Part shown: piece after piece, positions 17,841 to 26,167 of the stretch
Numbering within the stretch: position 1 is the stretch's first letter
Layout: each line of letters begins with the position of its first letter
Assembly (NCBI RefSeq): GCF_017874715.1
Contig: NZ_JAGGLR010000004.1
Span: 1 to 64,000 of the forward strand
From: Streptomyces iranensis
GTDB lineage: Bacteria > Actinomycetota > Actinomycetes > Streptomycetales > Streptomycetaceae
Direction of reading: 5' to 3'
Length of the DNA stretch: 64,000 bases
Translations under genes and position numbers: made by a program
Notes under the pieces: generated by a model
Seen by the model: the letters and a program-made list of their open reading frames with translations, nothing else
What the model was told of the DNA's origin: nothing
Databases searched by the model: none

Positions 17841-18305
17841 TCACCGACCCCGACTCTCGCCGCCGACGGGCTTCGTGTCCTTGTAGAGGACGTCCAGCCC
17901 ATCGAACGCGCACTTGGTGGCCTCGTCGTTCTTGTATTGACTATCTCCGGCCCTCTCAAGCCGACCCTGAATCGCCCCGCACTTCCCGCTCACGCCCTTC
18001 AGATAACGCTTCCAAGAGCTGCAGAGCTCCCGCTGAGCCGCCGCGCTCTCGATGCCGCCGCCGCTCTTACTACCCGCGCCCAGGCCGGTCTGCTCCTCCT
18101 CCAGCTTCGTCAGCGCGATCTTGATGTCCCCCCGGAGCTTGCCGACACTCCGACCGGCTGTGGTCCAGGCCTTCTTGCTGGACTTCACCCCGTCTGATCC
18201 GCCTCGCGCCCATCCCGGCTTGTCGTCGGCGCTCGCGAGGCTCATCCCGGTGTCACCGGATGCCTCACGCTTCATCTGCGCCCATTCCGTCTCGAACGTA
18301 GACAT
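17841..18305 (-). CDS. Small helical T7SS-associated protein, cassette copy 3 (FExEW family)
   Basis: The ATG at 18305 has GGGGAG upstream. The 154-residue product starts STFETEWAQMKREAS, closely matching SFEDEWAQIKSEAA of the protein at 260-700. It shares a helical body and a middle Gly-rich break (GLGAGSKSGGG), with LCSSWKRYLKGVSGKC corresponding to VVETWRTQVNSLLAAC there. There is no YxxxD at its C-terminus. It directly precedes the hydrolase gene, as its homologue precedes the large protein in copy 1. A partner or chaperone role for the hydrolase is inferred. Confidence 0.82.
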   Translation of the reverse strand: MSTFETEWAQMKREASGDTGMSLASADDKPGWARGGSDGVKSSKKAWTTAGRSVGKLRGDIKIALTKLEEEQTGLGAGSKSGGGIESAAAQRELCSSWKRYLKGVSGKCGAIQGRLERAGDSQYKNDEATKCAFDGLDVLYKDTKPVGGESRGR

Positions 18306-18394
18306 ACGCTCCCCGCCCCCCCTGGTTCACACGACTCACAGTTACACCAAATAGCTCAGTGTAGATGACGCTTCACGGGCGTCTATGAGTACTC

Positions 18395-19654
18395 CTACTC
18401 AGCCATACCGGAGCGCCGCCGCCTCCGTTCGTTGAGAACTGCCGCCAGGCCCGCGATGCCCGCCACCGTGATGGCAACGGCGCCCACGGAGTACGTCGCG
18501 AGGCGTTCCTTGCGCTCCTGAGGGGTCTCGCCCAGGGGCATGGGGGCGGGGTCGGGCGCGGCGACGTCGTGGGCTGCGCCCTTGTCCAGGGTGACGTGGT
18601 CGATGCGGGTTTCGTCGTCGGTGAGGGCGCGGGCGGGGTCCACGACGCCCCAGCCGATGAAGCGGTCATGGTGGTTGACGGCGCGTTCAGCGGTCTGCTC
18701 GATCTGGGCAACCACCTCGTCCTGGTGCCACTCCGGGTGCTTGGCGCGGATCAGGGCGGCGACGCCGGCGACGTAGGGCGCGGAGAAGCTGGTGCCGTTG
18801 TCCACGCATTGACCGCCCTTGGGGACGGTGGAGACCATTTCGACGCCGGGAGCGGCGACATCGACGAAGTCGCCGGACTGGGAGAAGGGAGCGCGTTCGT
18901 TGTTGCGGTCCGAGGCGCCGACGGCGAGGACGCCGTCGTAAGCGGCCGGGTAGGTCTTCTTGACCTTGCCGTCGAGACCGTCGTTTCCGGCGGAGGCGAC
19001 CACGACGACATCCGCTTGCAGTGCATTCTCAACGGCTTGCTGCAGCGTGCTGTTTGTCTGGAGCGGCTTGACGGTGTCCTGGGAGATATTGATGACGCGG
19101 GCTCCCGCGTCCACCGCCCAGTCGATGGCCATGGCCATGGTGTCGGTGGTCCCGGAGCCCTTTTCATCATTCTGCCGGATTGGGATGATCTTGGCTTTCG
19201 GTGCCATGCCGACGAATCCCGTGCCTGAGTGCGGGCGGGCGGCGATGATGCCGGCGACCTTGGTGCCGTGGCCGACCGAGTCGTCCGTCCCGTCGCCCTT
19301 CTTCCCCTTGGACAGACTCTTCTTGCCGCCCTTACGGACCTCCTTGCCCTTGCTGGTGTCGACGGCGTCCTTAAGCTGAGGATTGGTGTTGTCGACGCCG
19401 GTGTCGATGACGGCGACTTTTACCGGATGGCCCTTCGAATCCAGCCCCTTGGTGTCCTGCCACAGCTGGTCGAGCATGACCCGCTGGAGGGACCAGGGGG
19501 TGCCCTTTATCTGTTTGGCGGGGTAGGTGCATTCGCCACTGCCCGCCAGGGACAGTTCTGGAGCCGCGGAGGGCGATGTCGGTCCGGCCGCCGCCGTCAG
19601 TGCTGTGAGAGCGGTCGCCGCCGACAGGGCGAGGGGTTTGATGGTGCGCCGCAT
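18395..19654 (-). CDS. mycP: Mycosin (MycP) subtilisin-like protease 2
   Basis: This is the second S8 protease of the locus. Counting from ATG 19654 it has 419 residues: a signal peptide, triad D84 (AVIDTG), H129 (VGHGT) and S289 (NGTSF), an oxyanion Asn in SAGND (~224), and a C-terminal membrane helix followed by an Arg-rich end. Cys42 and Cys283 could form the disulfide known from mycosins. The start at 19654 has GAGGAAG nine bases upstream; ATG at 19672 is in frame but AGGA nearly touches it. It follows eccB by 21 bases, the usual EccB-MycP neighbourhood, so this may be the housekeeping mycosin. Confidence 0.93.
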   Translation of the reverse strand: MRRTIKPLALSAATALTALTAAAGPTSPSAAPELSLAGSGECTYPAKQIKGTPWSLQRVMLDQLWQDTKGLDSKGHPVKVAVIDTGVDNTNPQLKDAVDTSKGKEVRKGGKKSLSKGKKGDGTDDSVGHGTKVAGIIAARPHSGTGFVGMAPKAKIIPIRQNDEKGSGTTDTMAMAIDWAVDAGARVINISQDTVKPLQTNSTLQQAVENALQADVVVVASAGNDGLDGKVKKTYPAAYDGVLAVGASDRNNERAPFSQSGDFVDVAAPGVEMVSTVPKGGQCVDNGTSFSAPYVAGVAALIRAKHPEWHQDEVVAQIEQTAERAVNHHDRFIGWGVVDPARALTDDETRIDHVTLDKGAAHDVAAPDPAPMPLGETPQERKERLATYSVGAVAITVAGIAGLAAVLNERRRRRSGMAE

Positions 19655-19675
19655 GTGTTCGGGCTTCCTCATGTC

Positions 19676-21238
19676 CTATGAACCCTGCGGCTGCTTGGCG
19701 CTGTTGGCGTCGAGACGTGGACCGGTGGGCAGGAATTCGGACCAGTCCACGGGCACCGGAGTCGGGTTGACATCCTGGTATCCGAGGCTGCGCTGGGCCA
19801 TGTTGACGTCCTGCTGGGTCTGAGTGGCCTTGTCCTTGTCGGAGCCTTCGTCACCGATCTTCGACTTGCCGGAATCGCTGTCGTTGTTGGACTGGACCGA
19901 GTAGCGAAGACCGGTGTCGGTCACCAGGAAGACCGGACCGTTCTTGATCTGTCGGCCGCTCACCTGGCGGTAGAGCACTCCCGACCCAGGGGTCACATAG
20001 GCGCTGGTGGCGCCGTCCGGGATGGTGGCCGGGAAGTCCTTGCCAGCCCAAGTCGCCACCTTGGCACCGCCCTTGGCTGTCACCCCGTCCAAGATGCTGC
20101 AACTGGTGTCCCGCGCTCCGCTGCCCAGCGCGGGATCGACCGAATTGGCCTGGCTCGGGATTTCGCTGGGCCAGTGGTACTGGCCATAGAAATCGTTCTC
20201 CGTGTCCGGGTTGAACGACTGGGCCGCCACTCGCTTGGCCATACTCGCCTCATTGATAGAGGTCTTGCTCCTGAGTAGAAGCTTGGCCACAAACTCGGAG
20301 ACGCGTTGGACCTTTCCCTGGAGCACCACATACTTCTGGGTGCCGGCTCCGGTGGGCGCTTCGAGTACCATGCCGACCCGGTTCGCCTCGCCGAGGCTCG
20401 GGACCCCGGCGTCATCACCGATCCGACCCGGGACCTGCGGAAAGTCGATCGGTGCCCCGTCTCTGAAGGTCGCCAGCCAGTCCCTGGTGACTCGCTGCGG
20501 CTTCGCACCATCATGAAAGATCGAGCGCTGCAGAAGATTGGCGTCCTCGGCAGACTTGGCCTTCCAGTCCGGGCCGCCGATCAAATACTTGACGCCCTGG
20601 GGATCGACGAGATAGCGGGCGCCGTCCTGACCCTGCACGTAGAGGGCCTGGCCACCATGGAGCGCCTGGGATCCGTGCAGCTTCTTGAGCTTCGGGTCCC
20701 GGTCGGAAAAGAGGAAGACGGCCTTCTGCGTGGTGTTCCCATTGCCGCCCGGCTGTTCACAGACCGCCCACGTCATGCGCTTCCTCGCCTCGTCCGCACT
20801 GGGGATGCGGTCCGGTGCGTACGGAATGCCGATCGTAGGGCCTCGCGGGATGTGGCCGTCGTCCAGCTCCGACTCCTTCACCTTGATGATGCTGGACTTC
20901 TCGGGGGCGAGGAGGAGCTTGGCGGAGGCGAGATTCAGCACCGGGTGGAGCTGGGGCTTGCCGCCGGTCTTCAGGATGACGTACCGAGTAGTGGAGTCAC
21001 TGCCGACGATCACATGCGATTCCGGTGTGTCCCACCCCTTGGGGGCGACGGGCTTGAACATGCCCCAGGCGCCGAAACCGGCGAGGATCAGGGCCCCGAC
21101 GACGACTCCGGGAAGGACCGCGCGCAGCGGACGCGGCGCACCCTCCTCCGTGCCACTCGGCGTGGGTTGCAAAAAGGCGGCGACTGTCCGCTTCTTCGCA
21201 TAGATATAGGCGTTGAGTTCGTCCCGCCGTGATGCCAT
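19676..21238 (-). CDS. eccB: EccB, periplasm-facing subunit of the T7SS core
   Basis: The 520-residue product has the EccB plan: a short cytosolic N-terminus (RRDELNAYIYAKKRTVAAFL), one membrane helix at about residues 42-62, then a large extracytoplasmic domain of repeated beta units with motifs such as SHVIVGSDSTTRYVILK. EccB joins EccC, EccD and EccE in the hexameric secretion complex. It is transcribed with mycP2 and divergently from eccE, with 181 bases between the starts. Confidence 0.94.
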   Translation of the reverse strand: MASRRDELNAYIYAKKRTVAAFLQPTPSGTEEGAPRPLRAVLPGVVVGALILAGFGAWGMFKPVAPKGWDTPESHVIVGSDSTTRYVILKTGGKPQLHPVLNLASAKLLLAPEKSSIIKVKESELDDGHIPRGPTIGIPYAPDRIPSADEARKRMTWAVCEQPGGNGNTTQKAVFLFSDRDPKLKKLHGSQALHGGQALYVQGQDGARYLVDPQGVKYLIGGPDWKAKSAEDANLLQRSIFHDGAKPQRVTRDWLATFRDGAPIDFPQVPGRIGDDAGVPSLGEANRVGMVLEAPTGAGTQKYVVLQGKVQRVSEFVAKLLLRSKTSINEASMAKRVAAQSFNPDTENDFYGQYHWPSEIPSQANSVDPALGSGARDTSCSILDGVTAKGGAKVATWAGKDFPATIPDGATSAYVTPGSGVLYRQVSGRQIKNGPVFLVTDTGLRYSVQSNNDSDSGKSKIGDEGSDKDKATQTQQDVNMAQRSLGYQDVNPTPVPVDWSEFLPTGPRLDANSAKQPQGS

Positions 21239-21419
21239 TTTTAGCCGCTTCTCCCCGCTTTTCGGCCTCGGTAGTCAGGTGGCCTGCCCTCGGTCCTGGC
21301 GTCGTACCGACCCTCTACTATGCCGGTAGTGAACTGGCACATGCCGCCCGGGGACACTCACCGGGGCAACGACGACCGGGCCGTTCGGGCCGGTTTCGGA
21401 CATTAGGGGGCTGACGGGG

Positions 21420-22763
21420 ATGGCTGCCGCAACGCGCGCACGTGCCGCGAGGAGCGCGTCCGGCCGAGGAGCACCGAGCGGACCCCGTCCGCCCGCACCC
21501 GCCGACGCTCCTCCGACAGCGGCTCCCATCACCTCCGCCACCCCGCGCACGATGTCCCGGCCCGGCAGCATCGGCCCCCTGCGACTGCAGCAATTCGTGC
21601 TGATCGAGGTGGCCGCGGCGATCGTGCTGGCCGCCGGGGTGGTCGACAAACTCCTGCTGGTGCCCGCCGGAGTCGTGGGCGTCGTCCTGGTTCTGCTGGC
21701 CGTGGTCACGCGTCATCAGCAGCCGATACCGGAATGGCTGAGCACCGCGCTCGCGCTGCGCAGGCGCCAGCGGCAGGCGGCGAAGCCGCTCGACACGGAC
21801 ACAGACCCCGGTTTCACGCCGGCCTTGGAGTGCGAACCGGCCCTGCGCACCTACACGTTCACCGATCGCGAGCGGCGCATGGTCGGCTTGGTGGGCGACG
21901 GCACCTTTCTGACCGCGATCCTGCAGGTGGACGCCACGGACTCACCGCTGCGTCCGCACCGTACGCAGCGTCCGCTGCCGCTTTCGCTGCTGCGCGACGC
22001 CATGGGCGTCGACGGAATCCTGCTGGAGTCCGTGCAGGTGGTTCAGCATGCGTTGCCGGCGCCCGCACCCCATCTGTCGGCGCAGACGGTGCCCGTGCGC
22101 AACTACGGGCCGCTTCAGGAGCAGACGGGCGCGCCCGCGGTCCGTCTGACGTGGGTGGCCCTGAAGTTCGACCCGGAGCTCTGTCCGGAGGCTGTCGCTG
22201 CCCGGGGTGGGGGCCTCGAGGGCGCGCAGCGGTGTGTGCTGCGGGCGGCGGATCAGCTGTCGAGCAGGCTGCAGGGGGCAGGCTTCGGCGTGACGCTCCT
22301 GCCGGAGGAAGGCGTGACAGCGGCGATCTCCACCGCCGCGAGCGTCAATCCGAGGGCGACGGCGCAGGCCCGGCAGACCAACACGCTCAGTCGACGCACG
22401 GTCGAGAGCACACGGGCCTGGCGCTGCGACGACCGGTGGCACACCACTTACTGGGTCAGCAGGTGGCCACAGTTGGGACCGGGAGCCACGCCCCTTCCTC
22501 AACTGGCCGCGCTGCTGACCTCACTGCCCGCGTTCGCGACCACGCTCAGCCTCACCCTGCGACGGGGCGGGACGCAGAGCGGCCGGCCCGCACCCACGGT
22601 GAGCGGGCATGTGCGGATCACGGGTCATAGCGCGGACGACCTGGTCGCGATGAGGCGAGAGCTCCAGCGCACCGCCCGTGGGGTGCGGGTAGGTCTCGCA
22701 CGGCTGGACCGCGAGCAGGTACCCGGCGTACTCGCTACTCTGCCCCTGGGAGGGACCCGCTGA
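21420..22763 (+). CDS. eccE: EccE, peripheral membrane subunit of the T7SS core
   Basis: The 447-residue product has an Ala/Pro-rich cytosolic N-terminus, then two adjacent membrane helices at about residues 60-101 (FVLIEVAAAIVLAAGVVDKL, then VGVVLVLLAVV), and a soluble C-terminal domain, as in EccE. The ATG at 21420 is chosen with AGGGGG nine bases upstream; an internal ATG at 21552 is possible. It overlaps the next gene by one base and so forms an operon with it. N-terminal extensions vary in this family. Confidence 0.88.
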   Translation: MAAATRARAARSASGRGAPSGPRPPAPADAPPTAAPITSATPRTMSRPGSIGPLRLQQFVLIEVAAAIVLAAGVVDKLLLVPAGVVGVVLVLLAVVTRHQQPIPEWLSTALALRRRQRQAAKPLDTDTDPGFTPALECEPALRTYTFTDRERRMVGLVGDGTFLTAILQVDATDSPLRPHRTQRPLPLSLLRDAMGVDGILLESVQVVQHALPAPAPHLSAQTVPVRNYGPLQEQTGAPAVRLTWVALKFDPELCPEAVAARGGGLEGAQRCVLRAADQLSSRLQGAGFGVTLLPEEGVTAAISTAASVNPRATAQARQTNTLSRRTVESTRAWRCDDRWHTTYWVSRWPQLGPGATPLPQLAALLTSLPAFATTLSLTLRRGGTQSGRPAPTVSGHVRITGHSADDLVAMRRELQRTARGVRVGLARLDREQVPGVLATLPLGGTR

Positions 22764-23569
22764 TGGCCATGCCGACGACCGTCTCAGGCGGCCCTTCCTA
22801 CGCGCCGACCCCCACACCTGGCCATATGCCCGGTCAGCCGGACGAGCTCGTGGCTCCCGCCCCGCGCAGGACGCGACGGGGATTCGGGCTGATCGGACCC
22901 CGGCGTCAACGGCATGAGCTCCCCCCGGAGCAGTTCGACGCACTGGCACTGCCGGTCGGCGACGACGGGGTGGTGATCGGAGTCGGCGCGCGGGACCAAC
23001 CCGCCGTGCTGGGCCTGCACCGTCCCACGCCCTTCAACGTGGTCCTGGTCGGGGGGCTGTGGACGGCGCAGGTGATCGGGTTGCGAGCGGTGGCCACGGG
23101 CGCCCGGGTCACCGTGGAGACCGGCCGTCAGCAGATGTGGGCGTCATTGACGCAGGCCGCGAACGGCGGGTATCAGAGCATGACGCTCCACGATGTGGGA
23201 CGTGTGCCGCCGCAGGGACCGTCGATCGGCAGTCCCGTTCTGGTGATCCGTGACGCGGGCATGCGACCGCCGCGCGGGCGGGTGACTTCGGCGCCGTGGC
23301 AGTCCGTGCTGACACTTCTGCCGTACCTGAGCCCGGTCGCCCCCCGGCTCATGGAGAACGCGGACCTGGTGGGCATCCAGCGGGTGTCCCCTGAGGAGGC
23401 CGCCCAGGTCGGACGCATCGTGGGGCTGCCGTCCACGGATGTCGAATCACTGTCCACGCTTCCGGACGGGGTCACTCTTTGGTGTGATCGTCAGTCGCGG
23501 CTCTACGTGGCGACGCATCCGACTGACATCGAATCCGGCCTGCTGGGCGGGCCTCGCCGCATGGACTGA
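22763..23569 (+). CDS. T7SS-locus protein of unknown function, coupled to eccE
   Basis: The ATG overlaps the eccE stop (TGATG), indicating translational coupling. The 268 residues start with a Pro-rich ~35-residue tail, then a compact soluble domain (LALPVGDDGVVIGVGARDQP, then FNVVLVGGLWTAQVIGLRAV) and a Pro-containing C-terminus. No signal peptide, membrane helix or catalytic motif is apparent. The glycine pattern VLVGG is not a complete P-loop. Coupling to eccE suggests a cytosolic accessory subunit. Confidence 0.8.
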   Translation: MAMPTTVSGGPSYAPTPTPGHMPGQPDELVAPAPRRTRRGFGLIGPRRQRHELPPEQFDALALPVGDDGVVIGVGARDQPAVLGLHRPTPFNVVLVGGLWTAQVIGLRAVATGARVTVETGRQQMWASLTQAANGGYQSMTLHDVGRVPPQGPSIGSPVLVIRDAGMRPPRGRVTSAPWQSVLTLLPYLSPVAPRLMENADLVGIQRVSPEEAAQVGRIVGLPSTDVESLSTLPDGVTLWCDRQSRLYVATHPTDIESGLLGGPRRMD

Positions 23570-23664
23570 CGGTGTTCGATTGCCGCCGCGCACACGGTGG
23601 ATGAGACTGTCAGCCAAGCACCAGGCGGACTTGTCTCCGCGGTACCCGAAGGGATTCTCCACCA

Positions 23665-23895
23665 ATGGCCGATGCCAAAGAGAAGGAAGAGCTGTACGCC
23701 CTCGACATCTCCGGTGTCGAGTGGCTCAGCGCACCTGGCAGCAGCTCCGAAGACCAGGTGGAGATCGCCTACCTGCCGAACGGGGCAGTGGCCATGCGGA
23801 ATTCCACCGACCCCGAGACCGTGCTGCGCTATACGGAGGCCGAATGGCGTGCCTTCGTCCTGGGCGCGAGGGATGGCGAATTCGATCTGAGCTGA
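23665..23895 (+). CDS. DUF397 protein
   Basis: The 76-residue protein matches the DUF397 pattern common in actinomycetes. It has W-x-S-A near residue 20 (VEWLSAPGSSSEDQ), VEIAYLPNGAVAMRNS in the middle and YTEAEWRAFVLGARDGEFDL at the end. The ATG follows GAAGGGA at nine bases. DUF397 proteins often sit next to XRE-type regulators and are linked to antibiotic production and sporulation; here there is no such regulator nearby, but a T7SS gene precedes it by 95 bases. Confidence 0.88.
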   Translation: MADAKEKEELYALDISGVEWLSAPGSSSEDQVEIAYLPNGAVAMRNSTDPETVLRYTEAEWRAFVLGARDGEFDLS

Positions 23896-23978
23896 GGAGC
23901 GCGGGTGCGGGGGCGGACGCCGGTCGGTGCCCGCCCCCGCGGTCGTGTCCCACCGCTCGGCCGTCGCTCGGCCGCCGC

Positions 23979-25766
23979 TCAGCGGCCGAAGGCCATCAGT
24001 AGGCTTTCGGCGGTGGTGTCGCTGCCGGTGATGCGGTTGGTGGCGATGTAGAAGTTGCCGTTGCGGTAGGTGTGGCTGGCCGAGTAGAAGTCGCGCTCTG
24101 CTTTTTGGGTGGCCTGGGGAAGGCGCAGGAGGGTTTTGGGCTTGCCGCCGCTGGGGTCGATGCGGACTATTCGGCCGGGGGCGGTGTATGTGGGCTTTTC
24201 GTACGCGATGAGGTTCTTACCGTCCATGTTCAGCGGGAGCAGGAGCCGTTCGGCCACCTTGACCGCCCATTTCCGCTTACCGGTGGTGAGGTCGAAGGCG
24301 TGAATCTCGCTTGTAGAGCCCAGGCCGTGGTCCTGGGTCATCTCGGTCGGCAGGTAGAAGGTGTCGGCGGAGACGGCGACGCCCTCGCAGTTGCCCATGT
24401 TGGTGCCGAAGATGTCCGTGCCGCACTCCGGCTGGTAGGACTGTTTGCCCAGTGCGAGGGTCGAGCGTTCCTTGCCCTTGCCGGAGAGGGCCAGGATGCC
24501 TCCGGAGCGTCGGTCTTGGTCAATGAGGGCCACCACAGCGGGGCTGCTGGAGAAGATGTTGCTGACCTTGAATCCCTTACGGATGGTATAGGTCCACTTG
24601 ATCGAACCGCTGAGGGTGAGCTGCTGGAGCTTGGCGGTGCCATTGGAGCAGGAGTAAGCGCGCAGCAGGACCCTGCCGCCCGCGTAGCCGTCAATGGAGC
24701 AGCCTGCGCTCGGCTTTTCGGGTGAGACTTCCTTGCCGTCGCTGACCTTGATGACGGCGGAGCCGCCGAACCAGGCCATGCCGACGAGATTGCCGCTCTG
24801 CGCCATGCCCACGTTCGTGTAGCCACCGCCCAGGGCGTCACTCTCGGGGGCGGGATGGTCCCAGAGCTTGACGCCCTTGTTGAGGTCGATCAGGGCGAGT
24901 TGGCTGCAGGAGTCCTTCCCATGGCCCGCATAGGCGACCACGACCTTGCCGTCGGTCGTGGAGGTGGGAGCGGCGCAGACCGCCTTGGGGAGCGAGAGGG
25001 TCCACTTGCTGCCCCCTTCGTCCTTGTACGCGACGATCTTGTTCTCGACCGCCTTGACAACATAGCCCTTCATCGCCCAGAAGCCGGGCACTTCGAGGTT
25101 ACTCTTGCTGACCTCGGGCGCGGGCTTCTGGTAGAGGACCTTGGCCTCGCCTGCCCGGCGCTGGTCGTTGGGATCGCTTTCGCCGTTGCCGCGGCCGCCG
25201 GTGTTGTCGCCGTCACCGGTCGTCGGCTCGGGTGTCGGGTCCTGTGTCTTGGAGTGGCTCGGGGTGGTCGTCGTGGGACTCGCGGTGGGGTTCTCACCGC
25301 CGTCATCACCGCCCACCGCTGCGTACACCCCGCCACCGGCCGCGAGCAGTACCGCCACCGCCGCGCCGACGATGACAGCCTTCCGCTTCGGAGTTCGGCC
25401 ACCAACGGCGGGCGAAGGCGCGCCGTACGGCCCGCCGGGCAGTTGGGTGTACGGACCGCCGTACTCCGGCTGGCGTCCGTACGGGTTCGACGGGTCCGGG
25501 GGCGCGCCGGGCGGTGGTGGGGGCGGGCTCGGCGGGAGGGCGCCGTCCCATATCTGGGGCGGAGTGTGACCCGTCGACGGAGCTGATGGGGGCCTCTGAG
25601 GCGCGGTGTTCGGCGTGGGCGGTGTTGGAGGTCTCCGCGGCGAGCCGGAGCCGCCCTGGCCGGGCTCCCGGGGCTCCTGTGGCTGATCGGGCTCCTGAGG
25701 CTCTGGGGGCGGCGGACCGAAGCCGCCGGAGGGCGGCTGGTTGGGTGGCTGGGGCGGCTGCGGCAT
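23979..25766 (-). CDS. Membrane-anchored PQQ-like beta-propeller protein
   Basis: Residues 1-~125 are Pro/Gly/Gln-rich and presumably cytosolic, followed by a basic patch and one membrane helix (KAVIVGAAVAVLLAAGGGVY) near 128-150. A Thr/Ser/Pro linker leads to a ~390-residue extracytoplasmic domain with repeated beta strands, Trp-rich blade motifs (KWTLSLPKAV, IKWTYTIRKG, KRKWAVKVAE) and DLTTG-like turns, as in PQQ-binding-like propellers. The ATG has AGGTAGG upstream. Its place between T7SS genes and its Pro-rich tail suggest a cell-surface sensor or scaffold of the system. Similar proteins also occur outside T7SS loci. Confidence 0.85.
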   Translation of the reverse strand: MPQPPQPPNQPPSGGFGPPPPEPQEPDQPQEPREPGQGGSGSPRRPPTPPTPNTAPQRPPSAPSTGHTPPQIWDGALPPSPPPPPPGAPPDPSNPYGRQPEYGGPYTQLPGGPYGAPSPAVGGRTPKRKAVIVGAAVAVLLAAGGGVYAAVGGDDGGENPTASPTTTTPSHSKTQDPTPEPTTGDGDNTGGRGNGESDPNDQRRAGEAKVLYQKPAPEVSKSNLEVPGFWAMKGYVVKAVENKIVAYKDEGGSKWTLSLPKAVCAAPTSTTDGKVVVAYAGHGKDSCSQLALIDLNKGVKLWDHPAPESDALGGGYTNVGMAQSGNLVGMAWFGGSAVIKVSDGKEVSPEKPSAGCSIDGYAGGRVLLRAYSCSNGTAKLQQLTLSGSIKWTYTIRKGFKVSNIFSSSPAVVALIDQDRRSGGILALSGKGKERSTLALGKQSYQPECGTDIFGTNMGNCEGVAVSADTFYLPTEMTQDHGLGSTSEIHAFDLTTGKRKWAVKVAERLLLPLNMDGKNLIAYEKPTYTAPGRIVRIDPSGGKPKTLLRLPQATQKAERDFYSASHTYRNGNFYIATNRITGSDTTAESLLMAFGR

Positions 25767-26167
25767 CTGCGCCTACCTCTCACAAGAGTCCACCGACCAG
25801 TCAGCCTCCTCCCCGCGATCCGGTCGGCGGCGTCGGCCGGAAAGGGGTGACCTGGTCTCAGGTCCCACTGTGCAACAGCATTCGAGCGGGGATTCTTTGT
25901 ACCACCGGACGCTTGGACTTCTCCCCGCGGTTGCCGGGTACGTACCGCCGTAAGGCACGGTGAGGTCTCGGACAGCCTCGAGTGCGCGGATGGGCCTGCC
26001 CCCTCGGCGCTCATGGTGATTAGTCTTGGGGTACCCGGTGGAGCGCCCGTTCAGGGGCCCCCGGCGTCACAAAAGGGGAAAGCCGAACGGTCGGACGACA
26101 GTAGCGATCGGCAGAAGATCGGCCTCGCCAAGAATTACAAGGGTGTTCGACCACACCAGGAGGCATT
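25767..26167. promoter_or_regulatory. Divergent promoter region between propeller and EspI-like genes
   Basis: About 400 bases separate the two divergent starts. A 10-bp palindrome GGTACGTACC lies at 25937-25946, and GATCGGC occurs twice within 26108-26130. AGGAGG just before 26168 is a strong ribosome site. No gene is seen, and the promoters are not resolved by eye. Confidence 0.45.
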
